64,000 nt of DNA from Cupriavidus sp. WKF15 (GTDB lineage Bacteria; Pseudomonadota; Gammaproteobacteria; Burkholderiales; Burkholderiaceae): positions 3,100,001 through 3,164,000 of the forward strand of contig NZ_CP119572.1 in assembly GCF_029278605.1 (NCBI RefSeq). The letters run 5' to 3'. Both the position numbers and the translations under genes were made by a program. A model generated the notes under the pieces. That model saw only the letters and a program-made list of their open reading frames with translations. It made no database searches and was not told the DNA's origin. Shown one piece after another: positions 1-8,609 of this stretch (its first letter is position 1; every line of letters begins with the position of its first letter).

Positions 1-251
1 AGGAATTCGCCGCCCGGGATATGAACCATGCCGGCCGGTCCACGGACGCCATCTCCGACCGCGGTGTCCTGCGCGTGGTCCGCCTGGCGGCCATGCATCA
101 TCCACCAGGTCGCGCCAAAGCCCGCCGCGACGCCTGCGCACACCAGCATCGCAACCATGCCTGCGCGCCAGCGCGGCGCGGCGGCAACCGCTGTCGCAGC
201 GCCCTCCGCCGGCGCCATGCCCGTAGCGGAAATCCGGCGCTTCTTGCCCAT
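1..251 (-). CDS. SUMF1/formylglycine-generating-enzyme family protein, N-terminal fragment
   Basis: Only the first 83 codons are in the window; the gene runs off the left edge. The start is the ATG at 251, preceded by a strong GGAGGAG ribosome site. The visible protein has a basic start (MGKKRR), an Ala-rich linker, one membrane segment near residues 32-50 (GMVAMLVCAGVAAGFGATWW), then the motif GMVHIPGGEFL. That motif is the usual opening of the FGE-sulfatase domain, found in enzymes that oxidise a sulfatase cysteine to formylglycine and in many relatives of other function. The layout suggests a membrane-anchored domain facing the periplasm. No sulfatase gene is visible here, so the substrate is unknown. 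The family call rests on a short motif. Confidence 0.6.
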   Translation of the reverse strand, partial: MGKKRRISATGMAPAEGAATAVAAAPRWRAGMVAMLVCAGVAAGFGATWWMMHGRQADHAQDTAVGDGVRGPAGMVHIPGGEF

Positions 252-668
252 GACTCTCCTCCGCAAAGCACAAGTGGTGCGTAAAGCGCACCGCGAAGCT
301 ATCGTTGCAGAAGGAAAAGCGAAACGGAATTCAGTTTTATTGGGCTGTGATTTTAGATATTTCGCATCGACAAACCGCGCGATCTCTGACAGAGCGGCAG
401 CCCCGTCAGTTGTTCGCGGGGGCACAGCAATTCAGCCTCATATCGGCATAACTGTTGCGGAGGTGCGGGCTCGGCGCAGGGGAAATTCATCGATCCACAC
501 ATTGCCGCCCCGCTTCGGTGGTAGCGGCAACACGAAAATTGCAGGCGCCGCGCGCGCGGGCATTGCGCAAAAAGCATCAAGATTTTGCATACAATTTTGG
601 AATACAATGCTCTCTTTGAACCATGCCCCGGGCCCTGGCCCAGGCATACCCCTGGACAGGAGGAGACC
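252..668. other. Intergenic region with candidate divergent promoters
   Basis: No convincing gene is seen in these 417 bases between two divergent genes. An AT-rich stretch at 581-610 holds two direct copies of ATACAAT, 13 bases apart (589-595 and 602-608), inside ends that read GCAT and ATGC (587-610). TACAAT at 603-608 could be a -10 element for the gene starting at 669, but no well-spaced -35 box was found, so the site may be an operator instead. Longer reading frames here are shadows. Confidence 0.35.
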
Positions 669-1058
669 ATGACATTCCGCGAAACCAGCGCGACGACGCA
701 GCACGTTGCCGCCCTGGAGCCCGTCGAGAACTACCTGAAAGGCCATGCGAGCGGCAAGGGCGAGTACATCCGCAAGGCGTTCCACCCGGACGCGCGCATC
801 ATCTCGTTCCGCGATGGCGTCCTTTACAGCCTGAGCGTCGAGGAATTCATCGCCGCGCGCTTCCAGGGCGAGCCCGCGGCGGACGAGGCGCAGCGCAAGC
901 GCTTCATCACGCAATTCGATGTCACCGGCAATGCCGGCACGGCCAAGGTGGTGCTGCAATATCCGGGGGTGACGTTCACCGACTACTTCACGCTGCTGGA
1001 AATCAATGGCGTATGGGGTATCGCCAACAAGACCTTCAGCGCTGCGCCGCAGGCGTAA
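669..1058 (+). CDS. Nuclear transport factor 2-like (lumazine-binding/SnoaL-like) protein
   Basis: A 129-residue protein whose start at 669 follows a clear AGGAGG-like site at 659-665. The sequence fits the small cone-shaped NTF2-like fold: an N-terminal helix (VAALEPVENYLKGHASG), the motif FHPDARIISFRDG, then strands ending in FTDYFTLLEINGVWGIANKTF. It most resembles the putative lumazine-binding branch, whose members are often of unknown function. No signal peptide or membrane segment is seen, so it is probably cytoplasmic. It stands alone and its 3' end overlaps the convergent gene by about 20 bases. The substrate cannot be inferred. Confidence 0.7.
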   Translation: MTFRETSATTQHVAALEPVENYLKGHASGKGEYIRKAFHPDARIISFRDGVLYSLSVEEFIAARFQGEPAADEAQRKRFITQFDVTGNAGTAKVVLQYPGVTFTDYFTLLEINGVWGIANKTFSAAPQA

Positions 1059-1386
1059 GCCAGCTCACCGTCGCCGGGCGCGCGCCGCCGGTGCCACCGG
1101 TTTCGCGCCCGGCCCCGGACAACCGGGCCCTGAGTTCGTCGCGCTCGCTGAAGTGCGGCGCGGCCAGCCACGCGCCAAGTTCGTCGCGCCAGTTCTCCCA
1201 CGCGTTTTCATCGAACTCGAAATCCTCGTCGAGGTGCCCGCCGTCGCGCAGGTAGAAGCCCGCCACGCGCGTGCCGTCCCAGTAGGCCACTGCCACGTCG
1301 GTGAAGTCGGCGGTGGTGCCCGCCGGCATGTCGCGCAGCAGCATCGCCAGGGTTGCCTTGAACGCCTTGAAATCGTCGGTGGGCAT
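1036..1386 (-). CDS. Conserved hypothetical protein (116 aa)
   Basis: A 116-residue soluble protein, start ATG at 1386 with a GGAG site about ten bases upstream. The first 85 residues look folded (MPTDDFKAFKATLAMLLRDM, then VAVAYWDGTRVAGFYLRDGG, then an acidic stretch rich in Asp, Glu and Trp). The last 30 residues are Gly/Ala/Arg-rich and lie over the 3' end of the convergent gene. I do not recognise the family. Composition and start site favour a real gene over a shadow. Confidence 0.5.
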   Translation of the reverse strand: MPTDDFKAFKATLAMLLRDMPAGTTADFTDVAVAYWDGTRVAGFYLRDGGHLDEDFEFDENAWENWRDELGAWLAAPHFSERDELRARLSGAGRETGGTGGARPATVSWLTPAAQR

Positions 1387-1554
1387 GGCGGACTCCGCGG
1401 GAGGGGTGGAACGATGCCTCCAGCGTGCTCCTGTTCGCGTGGCCCGTCAATTTGCTGCGTGGGCTTGCCCACAGGGCTTGCAGCGGACACATTCGTCGTC
1501 AAGAATGGGCAAGGCCCTCTTCCACCAGGCATCTTTCACCAGGAGTTGACGACC

Positions 1555-1830
1555 ATGCCCGAAGCAAGCATCACCGCACATCTTCCGACGATGGACATCG
1601 AGCTCATGCGGCGCAGCCTGCCCGAGCAGGATGCCGACCTCATTGCCGTGCTGGTCCGCGCCACGCCTGCATTCGCCGCCATCGAGCACTGGCTCGCGCA
1701 GTCTCCGCCGCTGCCGTTCGAAGACGTCTTGCAGTGGTGGGCCGACATGGTGCGCGCGGCATGGCAGCCATGGCTGGCGCTCAATCCAGCGCTCGCACTG
1801 TGGCTCGCGGCCCCGGCATCGCCCGAATAG
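1555..1830 (+). CDS. Small hypothetical protein (91 aa)
   Basis: A 91-residue protein starting at 1555 with AGGAG at 1541-1545. It appears largely helical, with an acidic N-terminal half (MDIELMRRSLPEQDADLIAVLV) and a Trp-rich C-terminal half (VLQWWADMVRAAWQPWLALNPALALWLAAP). The C-terminal part is hydrophobic but interrupted by prolines, so a membrane span is uncertain. I do not recognise the family. It stands alone between a convergent hypothetical gene and a plus-strand transporter gene. Confidence 0.45.
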   Translation: MPEASITAHLPTMDIELMRRSLPEQDADLIAVLVRATPAFAAIEHWLAQSPPLPFEDVLQWWADMVRAAWQPWLALNPALALWLAAPASPE

Positions 1831-1984
1831 GCACCCGGCGACGGGCGCCATTGAGCTTGTTCCGGCACTCCGGCTGACCTAGACTGAATTCCGGCGTTCT
1901 TCGCCGTGCACCTGCCGCGGCCGGCGCGCAGCCAGCGTTGCGTTGTCGGCTGGCGTCCGGCCGCGCCCTGCAAGGAGACAAGCG

Positions 1985-3124
1985 ATGCTGCAAACATCCA
2001 TTTCCGAGCGGGCGCTGTCCCGCAGTTTGCTGGACGTACTGATCCGCGCGGGGCTGATCGCCACGCTGGTCATCTTCTGCTTCGAAATTTTCCATCCGTT
2101 CTTCGACCTGGTGGTCTGGGCGCTGATCCTGGCCGTCACGATCTATCCGCTGCAGGTACGGATGCGCGGACATTTCGGCCTCAGCGAGGGGCACATCGCC
2201 ACGCTGATCATTCTGATCTCGATCGCGATCATCCTGGTGCCGGCCTACCTGCTGGGCCTTGCCGTGTTCGATTCGGTCGACCGCGCGATCGATATCGTCA
2301 AGGGCGGAAACTTGCGCATCCCGCAGCCGCCCGACTCCGTGTCCGCCTGGCCGGTGGTGGGCCAGCAGCTTCATGGGTTCTGGCAGCAGGCCGCCACCGA
2401 CCTGAGCGGCCTGCTGATGAAGGTCGCGCCGCAACTGAAGGATTTCAGCGTCGTCCTGCTGGGCAAGCTCGCCGGGGTCGGCACGGGCCTGCTGGTCTTC
2501 GTGTTTGCGCTGATCATCGCCGGCATCATCATGGCCTACGGCGAAATGGGCACGAACAGCGCACATCGCATCGCCGCGCGCATCGTCGGACCGGACCGTG
2601 GCGCGCGCATCGTGGAACTGTGCACCGCGACCATCCGCGCCGTGGCGCAGGGCGTGGTGGGCATTGCCTTTATCCAGATGCTGCTGATCGGCGTCGCATT
2701 CATCATGAAGGACATTCCCGGGGCCGGGCTGCTGGCGCTGGCCGTGCTGCTGCTCGGCATCATGCAGTTGCCGGCCACGCTGATCACGATACCGGTCATC
2801 GTCTACGTCTTCGCCACGGAAGGCACCAGCGTCGTGACGATCGTGTTCGCGGTCTATGTGTTCGTGGCCGGGCTGGCCGACAATGTGCTCAAGCCGCTGC
2901 TGCTCGGGCGCGGCGTGGACGTGCCGATGCCAGTGGTGCTCATCGGCGCGCTCGGCGGCATGGTCAGCGGCGGCATCATCGGGCTGTTCATCGGGCCGGT
3001 GATGCTGTCTGTCGGCTACCGCCTGTTCTGGCTCTGGGTCGACGAGCCTGCCACCGCACCTGTCGAAGCGGCGGAGCCCAAGCCAGCCGACACGCTGTCA
3101 CCGGCGCCTCCGCACACGAGCTGA
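1985..3124 (+). CDS. AI-2E family transporter (PerM/YdiK-like membrane protein)
   Basis: A 379-residue multi-spanning inner-membrane protein. The start at 1985 follows AAGGAG at 1972-1977; an in-frame ATG further upstream lacks such a site. Two segments near residues 19-55 are followed by a soluble stretch, then a conserved C-terminal half with several spans (LVFVFALIIAGIIMAYG, VVGIAFIQMLLIGVAFIM, LLALAVLLLGIMQLP, VTIVFAVYVFVAGLADN) and the family signature DNVLKPLLLGRG before a final hydrophobic region. Family members export autoinducer-2 or act as Na+/H+ antiporters, so the substrate here is open. The last 30 residues are a Pro/Ala-rich tail. Confidence 0.85.
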   Translation: MLQTSISERALSRSLLDVLIRAGLIATLVIFCFEIFHPFFDLVVWALILAVTIYPLQVRMRGHFGLSEGHIATLIILISIAIILVPAYLLGLAVFDSVDRAIDIVKGGNLRIPQPPDSVSAWPVVGQQLHGFWQQAATDLSGLLMKVAPQLKDFSVVLLGKLAGVGTGLLVFVFALIIAGIIMAYGEMGTNSAHRIAARIVGPDRGARIVELCTATIRAVAQGVVGIAFIQMLLIGVAFIMKDIPGAGLLALAVLLLGIMQLPATLITIPVIVYVFATEGTSVVTIVFAVYVFVAGLADNVLKPLLLGRGVDVPMPVVLIGALGGMVSGGIIGLFIGPVMLSVGYRLFWLWVDEPATAPVEAAEPKPADTLSPAPPHTS

Positions 3125-3149
3125 ACGACGCCGCCGCAAGGCTGCACGA

Positions 3150-3695
3150 TCAGCGTTCCGTCCCCTGGCGGGCCAGCAGGTCCGCCATGTCGTCGGCGTG
3201 CTCCTCCTCCACGGCCAGGATCTCTTCCATCATGCGGCGCGAAGTGGGATCGCGGTCGCCAAGGAACTTGACGATCTCGCGATAGCTGTCGATCGCGATG
3301 CGCTCGGCGACCAGGTCCTCGCGGATCATGTCGGTCAGCGTCTTGCCTTCGACATACTCCGCATGGGACCGGCTCGCCAGCCCGTTGGGCGCGAAGTCGG
3401 GCTCGCCGCCGAGCTGCACGATGCGCTCCGCGATCATGTCGGCGTGGCCCTGCTCTTCGTTCGAATGGGCCAGGAATTCCTCCGCCACGCTCTTTGAGTT
3501 CGGGCCCTGGGCCATGAAGTAGTGGCGGCGATAGCGCAGCACGCAAACCAGTTCCGTGGCCAGTGCGTCATTGAGCAGCTTGATCACGGTATCGCGCTCG
3601 GCCGAATAGCCGGCTGTTACGGCACCATCGTCGATATGCTTGCGCGCACGCTCGCGCAACGTTTTTACATCGGTAAGGAATGGGGTTGTCGTCAT
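3150..3695 (-). CDS. Ferritin-like (bacterioferritin/Dps-type) protein
   Basis: A 181-residue all-helical protein. I chose the ATG at 3695 (MTTTPFLTDVKTLRERA), with CGGAG upstream; the longer open frame has no family character. The four-helix ferritin fold shows paired carboxylate/His motifs: ALATELVCVLRYRRHYF, SNEEQGHADMIAERI, REDLVAERIAIDSYREI and ILAVEEEHADDMADLL, which give the E...ExxH ligands of a di-iron site. Such proteins oxidise and store iron or protect DNA from peroxide. It is a single gene, convergent with the AI-2E transporter gene with 25 bases between the stops. Confidence 0.85.
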   Translation of the reverse strand: MTTTPFLTDVKTLRERARKHIDDGAVTAGYSAERDTVIKLLNDALATELVCVLRYRRHYFMAQGPNSKSVAEEFLAHSNEEQGHADMIAERIVQLGGEPDFAPNGLASRSHAEYVEGKTLTDMIREDLVAERIAIDSYREIVKFLGDRDPTSRRMMEEILAVEEEHADDMADLLARQGTER

Positions 3696-3945
3696 CACGG
3701 GCTCCGGTACGGACGGCGCGCAAGGGGACGCGCAATCCGGGGGTGGGATGGCTCTGTGACGCGAAAAACATGCCAGTCGGGAATGCCGCCACCGGCAAGG
3801 GCCGTGGCGGCGATGCAAAGGCACCGCCGCATCGCGGCATGAAAAATATGCACGGTGAGTGGTGCGATGGACGACGCGGAATTTCAATCGGTTGCGCGTG
3901 ACCGCGCCCACGCTTGCCCAGATCCCCCGAGCGTGCAACTCATCG

Positions 3946-5526
3946 TCAGGTAATGGCGCCCAGTTGCCAGGGCACGAACTCGTTGTGCCCATAACCATGC
4001 ACTTCGCTCTTGGACTGCCGCCCGGAGGCAATGGTCAGGATGAGCTGGAAGATCTCTTCGCCAAGCTCGTCGATCGTCCTTGTGCCGTCCACGACGGCGC
4101 CGCAATTGAGATCGATGTCTTCCTGCTGCCGCTGCCACAACGCCGTATTGGTACCCAGCTTCAGCGAGGGCGCCGGTGCGCAGCCGTATGCCGAGCCGCG
4201 CCCGGTGGTGAAGCAGATCAGGTTGGCCCCCCCCGCCACCTGGCCGGTGGCCGAGACCGGGTCGTAGCCCGGCGTGTCCATGAAGACCAGGCCGTGTGCC
4301 CGCACCGGCTCCGCATAGCGATAGACGTCGACCAGGTTGGTGGTACCGCCCTTGGCCACGGCACCGAGCGATTTTTCGAGGATCGTAGTGAGACCACCGG
4401 CCTTGTTGCCCGCGGACGGATTGTTGTCCAGGCTGGCGTTCATGCGCGCGCAGTAGGCTTCCCACCAGCGGATCCGGTCGAGCAGCTTCCGGCCGACATC
4501 CGCTGACACTGCCCGCCGTGTCAGCAAATGCTCGGCCCCGTAGATTTCCGGCGTCTCCGAGAGAATGGCCGTGCCGCCGTGCGCGACCAGCCTGTCAACG
4601 GCCGCGCCCAAAGCCGGATTGGCGCTGATGCCCGAGTAGCCATCGGACCCGCCGCATTGCAGCCCCACCACCAGGTGGCTGGCGTCGACAGGTTCGCGCC
4701 GCACCTGGTTGGCGTCGGCCAGCATCGCCTTGACCTGTTCGATGCCAGCCGCCACCGTGCGCGCGGTGCCGCCGGTAGCCTGGATCGTCATCGTTTTCAG
4801 CGTTGCGCCGCTCGCCAGGCCCTGGCCTTGCATCAGTCCGTCGATCTGGTTGGTCTCGCAACCCAGGCCGACGATCAGGACCGCCGCGAAGTTCGGGTGG
4901 CGGGCATAGCCGCCAAGCGTGCGCCGCAGCAGTTCCAGTCCCTCGCCTTCGCTGTCGACCGCGCAGCCCTGGCCATGTGTCAGCGCCACCACGCCATCCA
5001 CGTTCGGATAGTCCGCCAGCGCCCGCGGGTTGATGTCGCGCCGGAAGTGGTCCGCAATGGCGCGGGCCGCGGTGGCCGAGCAGTTGACCGAGGTCAGGAT
5101 GCCGATGTAGTTGCGCGTTGCCACCCGCTCGTCGGCGCGCACGATACCCATGAACTGCGCGCGCGACGCCACCGTCGGCGCGGGCCGTGCGTCGATGCCG
5201 AAGGCATGGTCGCGCTCGAACGCGCCAATGGCGAGGTTGTGCGTGTGAACGTGCTCGCCCGCCAGGATCTGGCGCGTGGCAAACCCGATGATCTGCCCGT
5301 AGCGGCGCACCGGCACACCGGCCGCCACCGTGCGTACGGCCATCTTGTGCCCGGCCGGCACCAGTCCGCGGACTGCAAGGCCATTGTCAAGGCGCATGCC
5401 GGCAAGCAGTTGCCGGCGCGCGATGACCACATCGTCATCCGCATGCAGCCAGATCACCGGCTCGACGGCAGCTGCGGCGTTGCGGGCAAGGCCCGCTGGC
5501 TGCGTTTGTTCCAGGATGGCGCTCAT
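3946..5526 (-). CDS. garD: UxaA-family sugar-acid dehydratase (galactarate/altronate dehydratase type)
   Basis: A 526-residue enzyme, close to the length of galactarate dehydratase GarD (about 523) and longer than typical altronate dehydratase. The start at 5526 overlaps the stop of the upstream dehydrogenase by four bases (ATGA), indicating translational coupling. The N-terminus is a SAF domain (VIWLHADDDVVIARRQLLAG, residues about 24-95). The main UxaA domain follows, with LTHGQGCAVDSEGEGLELL, GLGCETNQID, GLQCGGSDGYSGISANPALG and the C-terminal MDTPGYDPVSATGQVAGGAN and CFTTGRGSAYGCAPAPSLKL. The family dehydrates aldarates or hexonates to keto-deoxy acids using iron. With a semialdehyde dehydrogenase next to it, flow to 2-oxoglutarate is likely; the exact sugar acid is inferred. 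The symbol is tentative. Confidence 0.8.
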   Translation of the reverse strand: MSAILEQTQPAGLARNAAAAVEPVIWLHADDDVVIARRQLLAGMRLDNGLAVRGLVPAGHKMAVRTVAAGVPVRRYGQIIGFATRQILAGEHVHTHNLAIGAFERDHAFGIDARPAPTVASRAQFMGIVRADERVATRNYIGILTSVNCSATAARAIADHFRRDINPRALADYPNVDGVVALTHGQGCAVDSEGEGLELLRRTLGGYARHPNFAAVLIVGLGCETNQIDGLMQGQGLASGATLKTMTIQATGGTARTVAAGIEQVKAMLADANQVRREPVDASHLVVGLQCGGSDGYSGISANPALGAAVDRLVAHGGTAILSETPEIYGAEHLLTRRAVSADVGRKLLDRIRWWEAYCARMNASLDNNPSAGNKAGGLTTILEKSLGAVAKGGTTNLVDVYRYAEPVRAHGLVFMDTPGYDPVSATGQVAGGANLICFTTGRGSAYGCAPAPSLKLGTNTALWQRQQEDIDLNCGAVVDGTRTIDELGEEIFQLILTIASGRQSKSEVHGYGHNEFVPWQLGAIT

Positions 5527-7130
5527 GCTGCGGCCTCCACGCTGCCGGGGTTCGTTACCGCATCGCGGGTCAATACGCCATCCACCAGGCGCGGCAGACG
5601 CCAGGGATTGGCATCGCGCAGGGCCGCCGGCAAGGCCGCGTCCGGATAGTTCTGATAGCACACCGGGCGCAGGAAGCGCTCGATGGCCGCGCTGCCCACC
5701 GACGTGCCGCGCGCGTCGGTGGTCGCGGGGTACGGTCCGCCATGCACGATGGCATCGCCCACTTCCACACCGGTCGGATAGCCGTTGAACAGCAACCGCC
5801 CTGCCCTGGCTTCCAGCAGACCAATCAGCTCGCCATGGCGCAGCAGATCGGTCTCGCTAGCCATCACGGTCGCGGTCAGCTGGCCACGCATCCGCTCGGC
5901 GTAGGCCACGAAGTCGCGCTCCGAATCGAGCGCCACGACGACCGTCAGCGGGCCGAACACCTCCTCTTCGAGCGGCGCGTCTTCGTCGAACAGGACATGC
6001 CGTTCAGCCTTGAGCAGATGCCCGCCAATGCTGCTCTCCGCCTCCACCGCCACCAGCGTTTCCAGGCCGGGTACCGCAAGCAGTCCCGCGAACCCGCGCC
6101 GGAAGTTGTCGCGGATGCCAGCACCCAGCATGGGCTGCGGCGCGGCCTCCGCCAGGGCCGTGGCCAGTTCCGCCTGGAAAGCATCGAAGGCCGGTGAGCG
6201 CACGCCAAGGACCAGGCCGGGACTGGTGCAGAGCTGGCCGCAGCCGAACGTCACCGACGCCGCCAGCTCGCGCGCAATCTGCGGGCCGCGTGCCTCCAGT
6301 GCCGAAGGCAGCAGGAAGACCGGGTTGACGCTGGACATCTCGGCGAACACCGGAATCGGCTCCGGACGCGCCTGTGCCATGTCGAACAGCGCCCGCCCTG
6401 CCGACAGCGAGCCCGTAAAGCCGACGGCCTTGATCTGCGGCGCCCGCACCAATGCCGCGCCAGTGGCCGCGGCGCCATGGACCATATTGAAGATGCCCGC
6501 CGGCGCCCCGCAGCGGGCAATGGCACGTTCCATCGCATCGGCCATCAGTTCAGACGTCACAGGGTGGCCCGGATGCGCCTTCACGACCACGGGACATCCC
6601 GCCGCCAGTGCCGATGCCGTATCGCCGCCCGCCACCGAAAAGGCGATCGGGAAATTGCTGGCGCCGAACACCGCCACCGGGCCCACGCCGATGCGGTACT
6701 GCCGCAGGTCTGCGCGCGGCTGGGGCTTGCGGTCAGGCAAGGCACGATCGATGCGTGCGTCCAGGAAGTCCCCGCGGCGCAAGACGGCGGCAAACAAGCG
6801 CATCTGGTTGCTGGTGCGCTTGCGCTCGCCCTCCAGCCGCGCCGCCGGCAAGGCGGTTTCGCGGGACGCTTCGGCAATGAACGCATCCCCGATCGCATCG
6901 ATCTCATCGGCCATCGCTTCCAGCAGGGCCGCACGCACGGCCGGGCTGGTGGCCCGGAACGCCGGGAAGGCATCGTGCGCGGCCTGCGCGGCCGCGGCGA
7001 CTTCCGCTTCGGTCGCCGCATGGAAGCTCACCGGGTGGCGCTTGTCAGTGACTGCATCAACGCTATGGATCGGATGGCCCGTGGCAGCGCTGCGTCGGCC
7101 GCCGATGTAGTGATGTCCGAGGATGGTCAT
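5523..7130 (-). CDS. Aldehyde dehydrogenase, 2,5-dioxovalerate (ketoglutarate semialdehyde) type
   Basis: A 535-residue NAD(P)+-dependent aldehyde dehydrogenase. The start at 7130 (MTILGHHYIGGRRSA) is where family similarity begins; its ribosome site is weak. Visible signatures are the cofactor-binding FGASNFPIAFSVAGGDTASALAAG, the glycine motif VGFTGSLSAGRALF, the catalytic glutamate in EMSSVNPVFLLP, and the catalytic cysteine in FGCGQLCTSPGL. The EMSSVNP and GQLCTSP forms are typical of ketoglutarate semialdehyde dehydrogenases, which make 2-oxoglutarate, the last step of non-phosphorylative sugar-acid and hydroxyproline routes. It lies between the MFS transporter and the GarD-type dehydratase in one operon. 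Confidence 0.85.
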   Translation of the reverse strand: MTILGHHYIGGRRSAATGHPIHSVDAVTDKRHPVSFHAATEAEVAAAAQAAHDAFPAFRATSPAVRAALLEAMADEIDAIGDAFIAEASRETALPAARLEGERKRTSNQMRLFAAVLRRGDFLDARIDRALPDRKPQPRADLRQYRIGVGPVAVFGASNFPIAFSVAGGDTASALAAGCPVVVKAHPGHPVTSELMADAMERAIARCGAPAGIFNMVHGAAATGAALVRAPQIKAVGFTGSLSAGRALFDMAQARPEPIPVFAEMSSVNPVFLLPSALEARGPQIARELAASVTFGCGQLCTSPGLVLGVRSPAFDAFQAELATALAEAAPQPMLGAGIRDNFRRGFAGLLAVPGLETLVAVEAESSIGGHLLKAERHVLFDEDAPLEEEVFGPLTVVVALDSERDFVAYAERMRGQLTATVMASETDLLRHGELIGLLEARAGRLLFNGYPTGVEVGDAIVHGGPYPATTDARGTSVGSAAIERFLRPVCYQNYPDAALPAALRDANPWRLPRLVDGVLTRDAVTNPGSVEAAA

Positions 7131-7167
7131 GTCAGGAATCTCGAATACAAAGAATACTGCTATGCCG

Positions 7168-8499
7168 TCACGCGACCCTGGACGAGCCGAGCGGCAACGC
7201 TGCCGCACGTCGGGCCCGCGCCCCGACGCTCATCAGGAGCAGCACGCCGACCGCGCCGGCGATGGCCAGGGCCAGCATGCCCGCCCGCTGGCTGTGAAAT
7301 GCGGCTTCGACCGCGGTCTTCAGCGTCGGCGCGATGAAGCCGCCAAGATTGCCCAGTGCACCAATCAGCGCAATGCCACTGGCCGCGGCGGTGCCGCTCA
7401 GGTAGGCGGTCGGCAGCGTCCAGAACAGCGGCTGGACGACGACGAAGCCAACCGTGGCAATGCAGAAGGCCAGCAGCACCGGCACCAGCTCATGGCCAAG
7501 CGTCGACAGCCCGATGCCGGCGGCCGCCATCGCCAGCATGGCCATGGCAAATTCCCGTTGCTTGCCCTTCGCATCGGCCATGCCGGTGATCACGCGCAGG
7601 GCGATGACCGCGCAGAGCCACGGAATCGCCGTCAGCAGGCCGACCTTGGCGCCGACCGCGGTACCGGTCAGCTCGGAGATGCGCGTCGGCAGGTAGAAGA
7701 TGACGCCATAGACGCTGACCTGGATCGCGAAGTAGATCGCCACGAAGCGCAGCACCTGCCAGTTGCCCAGCGCGCTCAGTGCCGTGGCGGGACCATGGGC
7801 CACCTTGTGGCTGTCTTCCGCCGCGATGGCGGTTTCCAGCGCGGCCTTTTCGTCGTCGCTGAGCCACTTCGCGTCGCGCGGCTTGCTGACCAGGTAGAAG
7901 AAGGCGATCACGCCCACCACCACTGCCGCCAGCCCTTCGATGATGAACATCCATTGCCAGTTGCGCAGGCCGAGCTGGCCACCCATCACGTCAAGCAGCA
8001 GGCCGGAAATCGGCCCACCGAGCACCAGCGCCACCGGCAAGCCGAAGTAGTACATGCCGAGCGCCTTGCCGCGCTGGCTGGCGGGAAACCAGTAGGTCGA
8101 GAACAGGATCACGCCCGGCGAAAAGCCGGCTTCCGCCACGCCCAGGATAAAGCGCAGCACATAGAACGAGGTCTCGTCATGGGCAAACATCATGGCCGCC
8201 GAGGCCAGCCCCCAGGTCACCATGATCCGGCTTAGCCAGACCTTGGCGCCGACCCGGTGCAGGATCAGGTTGCTCGGAATCTCGAACACGGCGTAGCCGA
8301 TGAAGAAGATGCCGGCGCCCAGCGCATAGGCCGCGTTGCCGATGTTCGAATCCACCATCAGCGCCTGCTTGACGAAGCCGACGTTGGAGCGGTCGAGCAT
8401 CGACAGTGCAAACATCAGCGCCAGGAATGGCGTCAGGCGCAGGCGGGCCTTGCTGACCGCGCTGGCCAGCGGATCGAATTTGGCAGATAGGTTCTGCAT
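7168..8499 (-). CDS. MFS transporter, anion:cation symporter family
   Basis: A 443-residue, 12-span inner-membrane transporter, start at 8499 after GGAGACAAGC. The signature LSMLDRSNVGFVKQAL after the first span, GVAEAGFSPGVILFSTYWFP around span five and the break after residue 200 (FYLVSKPRDAKWLSDDEK) mark the ACS family, whose members import organic anions such as glucarate, galactarate, tartrate, phthalate and hydroxyphenylacetate with protons. It sits just ahead of the semialdehyde dehydrogenase and dehydratase genes, so uptake of the sugar acid degraded by this operon is the natural role. Confidence 0.88.
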   Translation of the reverse strand: MQNLSAKFDPLASAVSKARLRLTPFLALMFALSMLDRSNVGFVKQALMVDSNIGNAAYALGAGIFFIGYAVFEIPSNLILHRVGAKVWLSRIMVTWGLASAAMMFAHDETSFYVLRFILGVAEAGFSPGVILFSTYWFPASQRGKALGMYYFGLPVALVLGGPISGLLLDVMGGQLGLRNWQWMFIIEGLAAVVVGVIAFFYLVSKPRDAKWLSDDEKAALETAIAAEDSHKVAHGPATALSALGNWQVLRFVAIYFAIQVSVYGVIFYLPTRISELTGTAVGAKVGLLTAIPWLCAVIALRVITGMADAKGKQREFAMAMLAMAAAGIGLSTLGHELVPVLLAFCIATVGFVVVQPLFWTLPTAYLSGTAAASGIALIGALGNLGGFIAPTLKTAVEAAFHSQRAGMLALAIAGAVGVLLLMSVGARARRAAALPLGSSRVA

Positions 8500-8609
8500 G
8501 CTTGTCTCCAGTGCGGATCCGCGTGAAGCGGTTCCGAGAAATTACGACGCCCCGTTCTTTTTCGTGCGTGAGGTCGTCGGGTGATCAGGGGTCGCGCCTG
8601 CCGGCGCGA

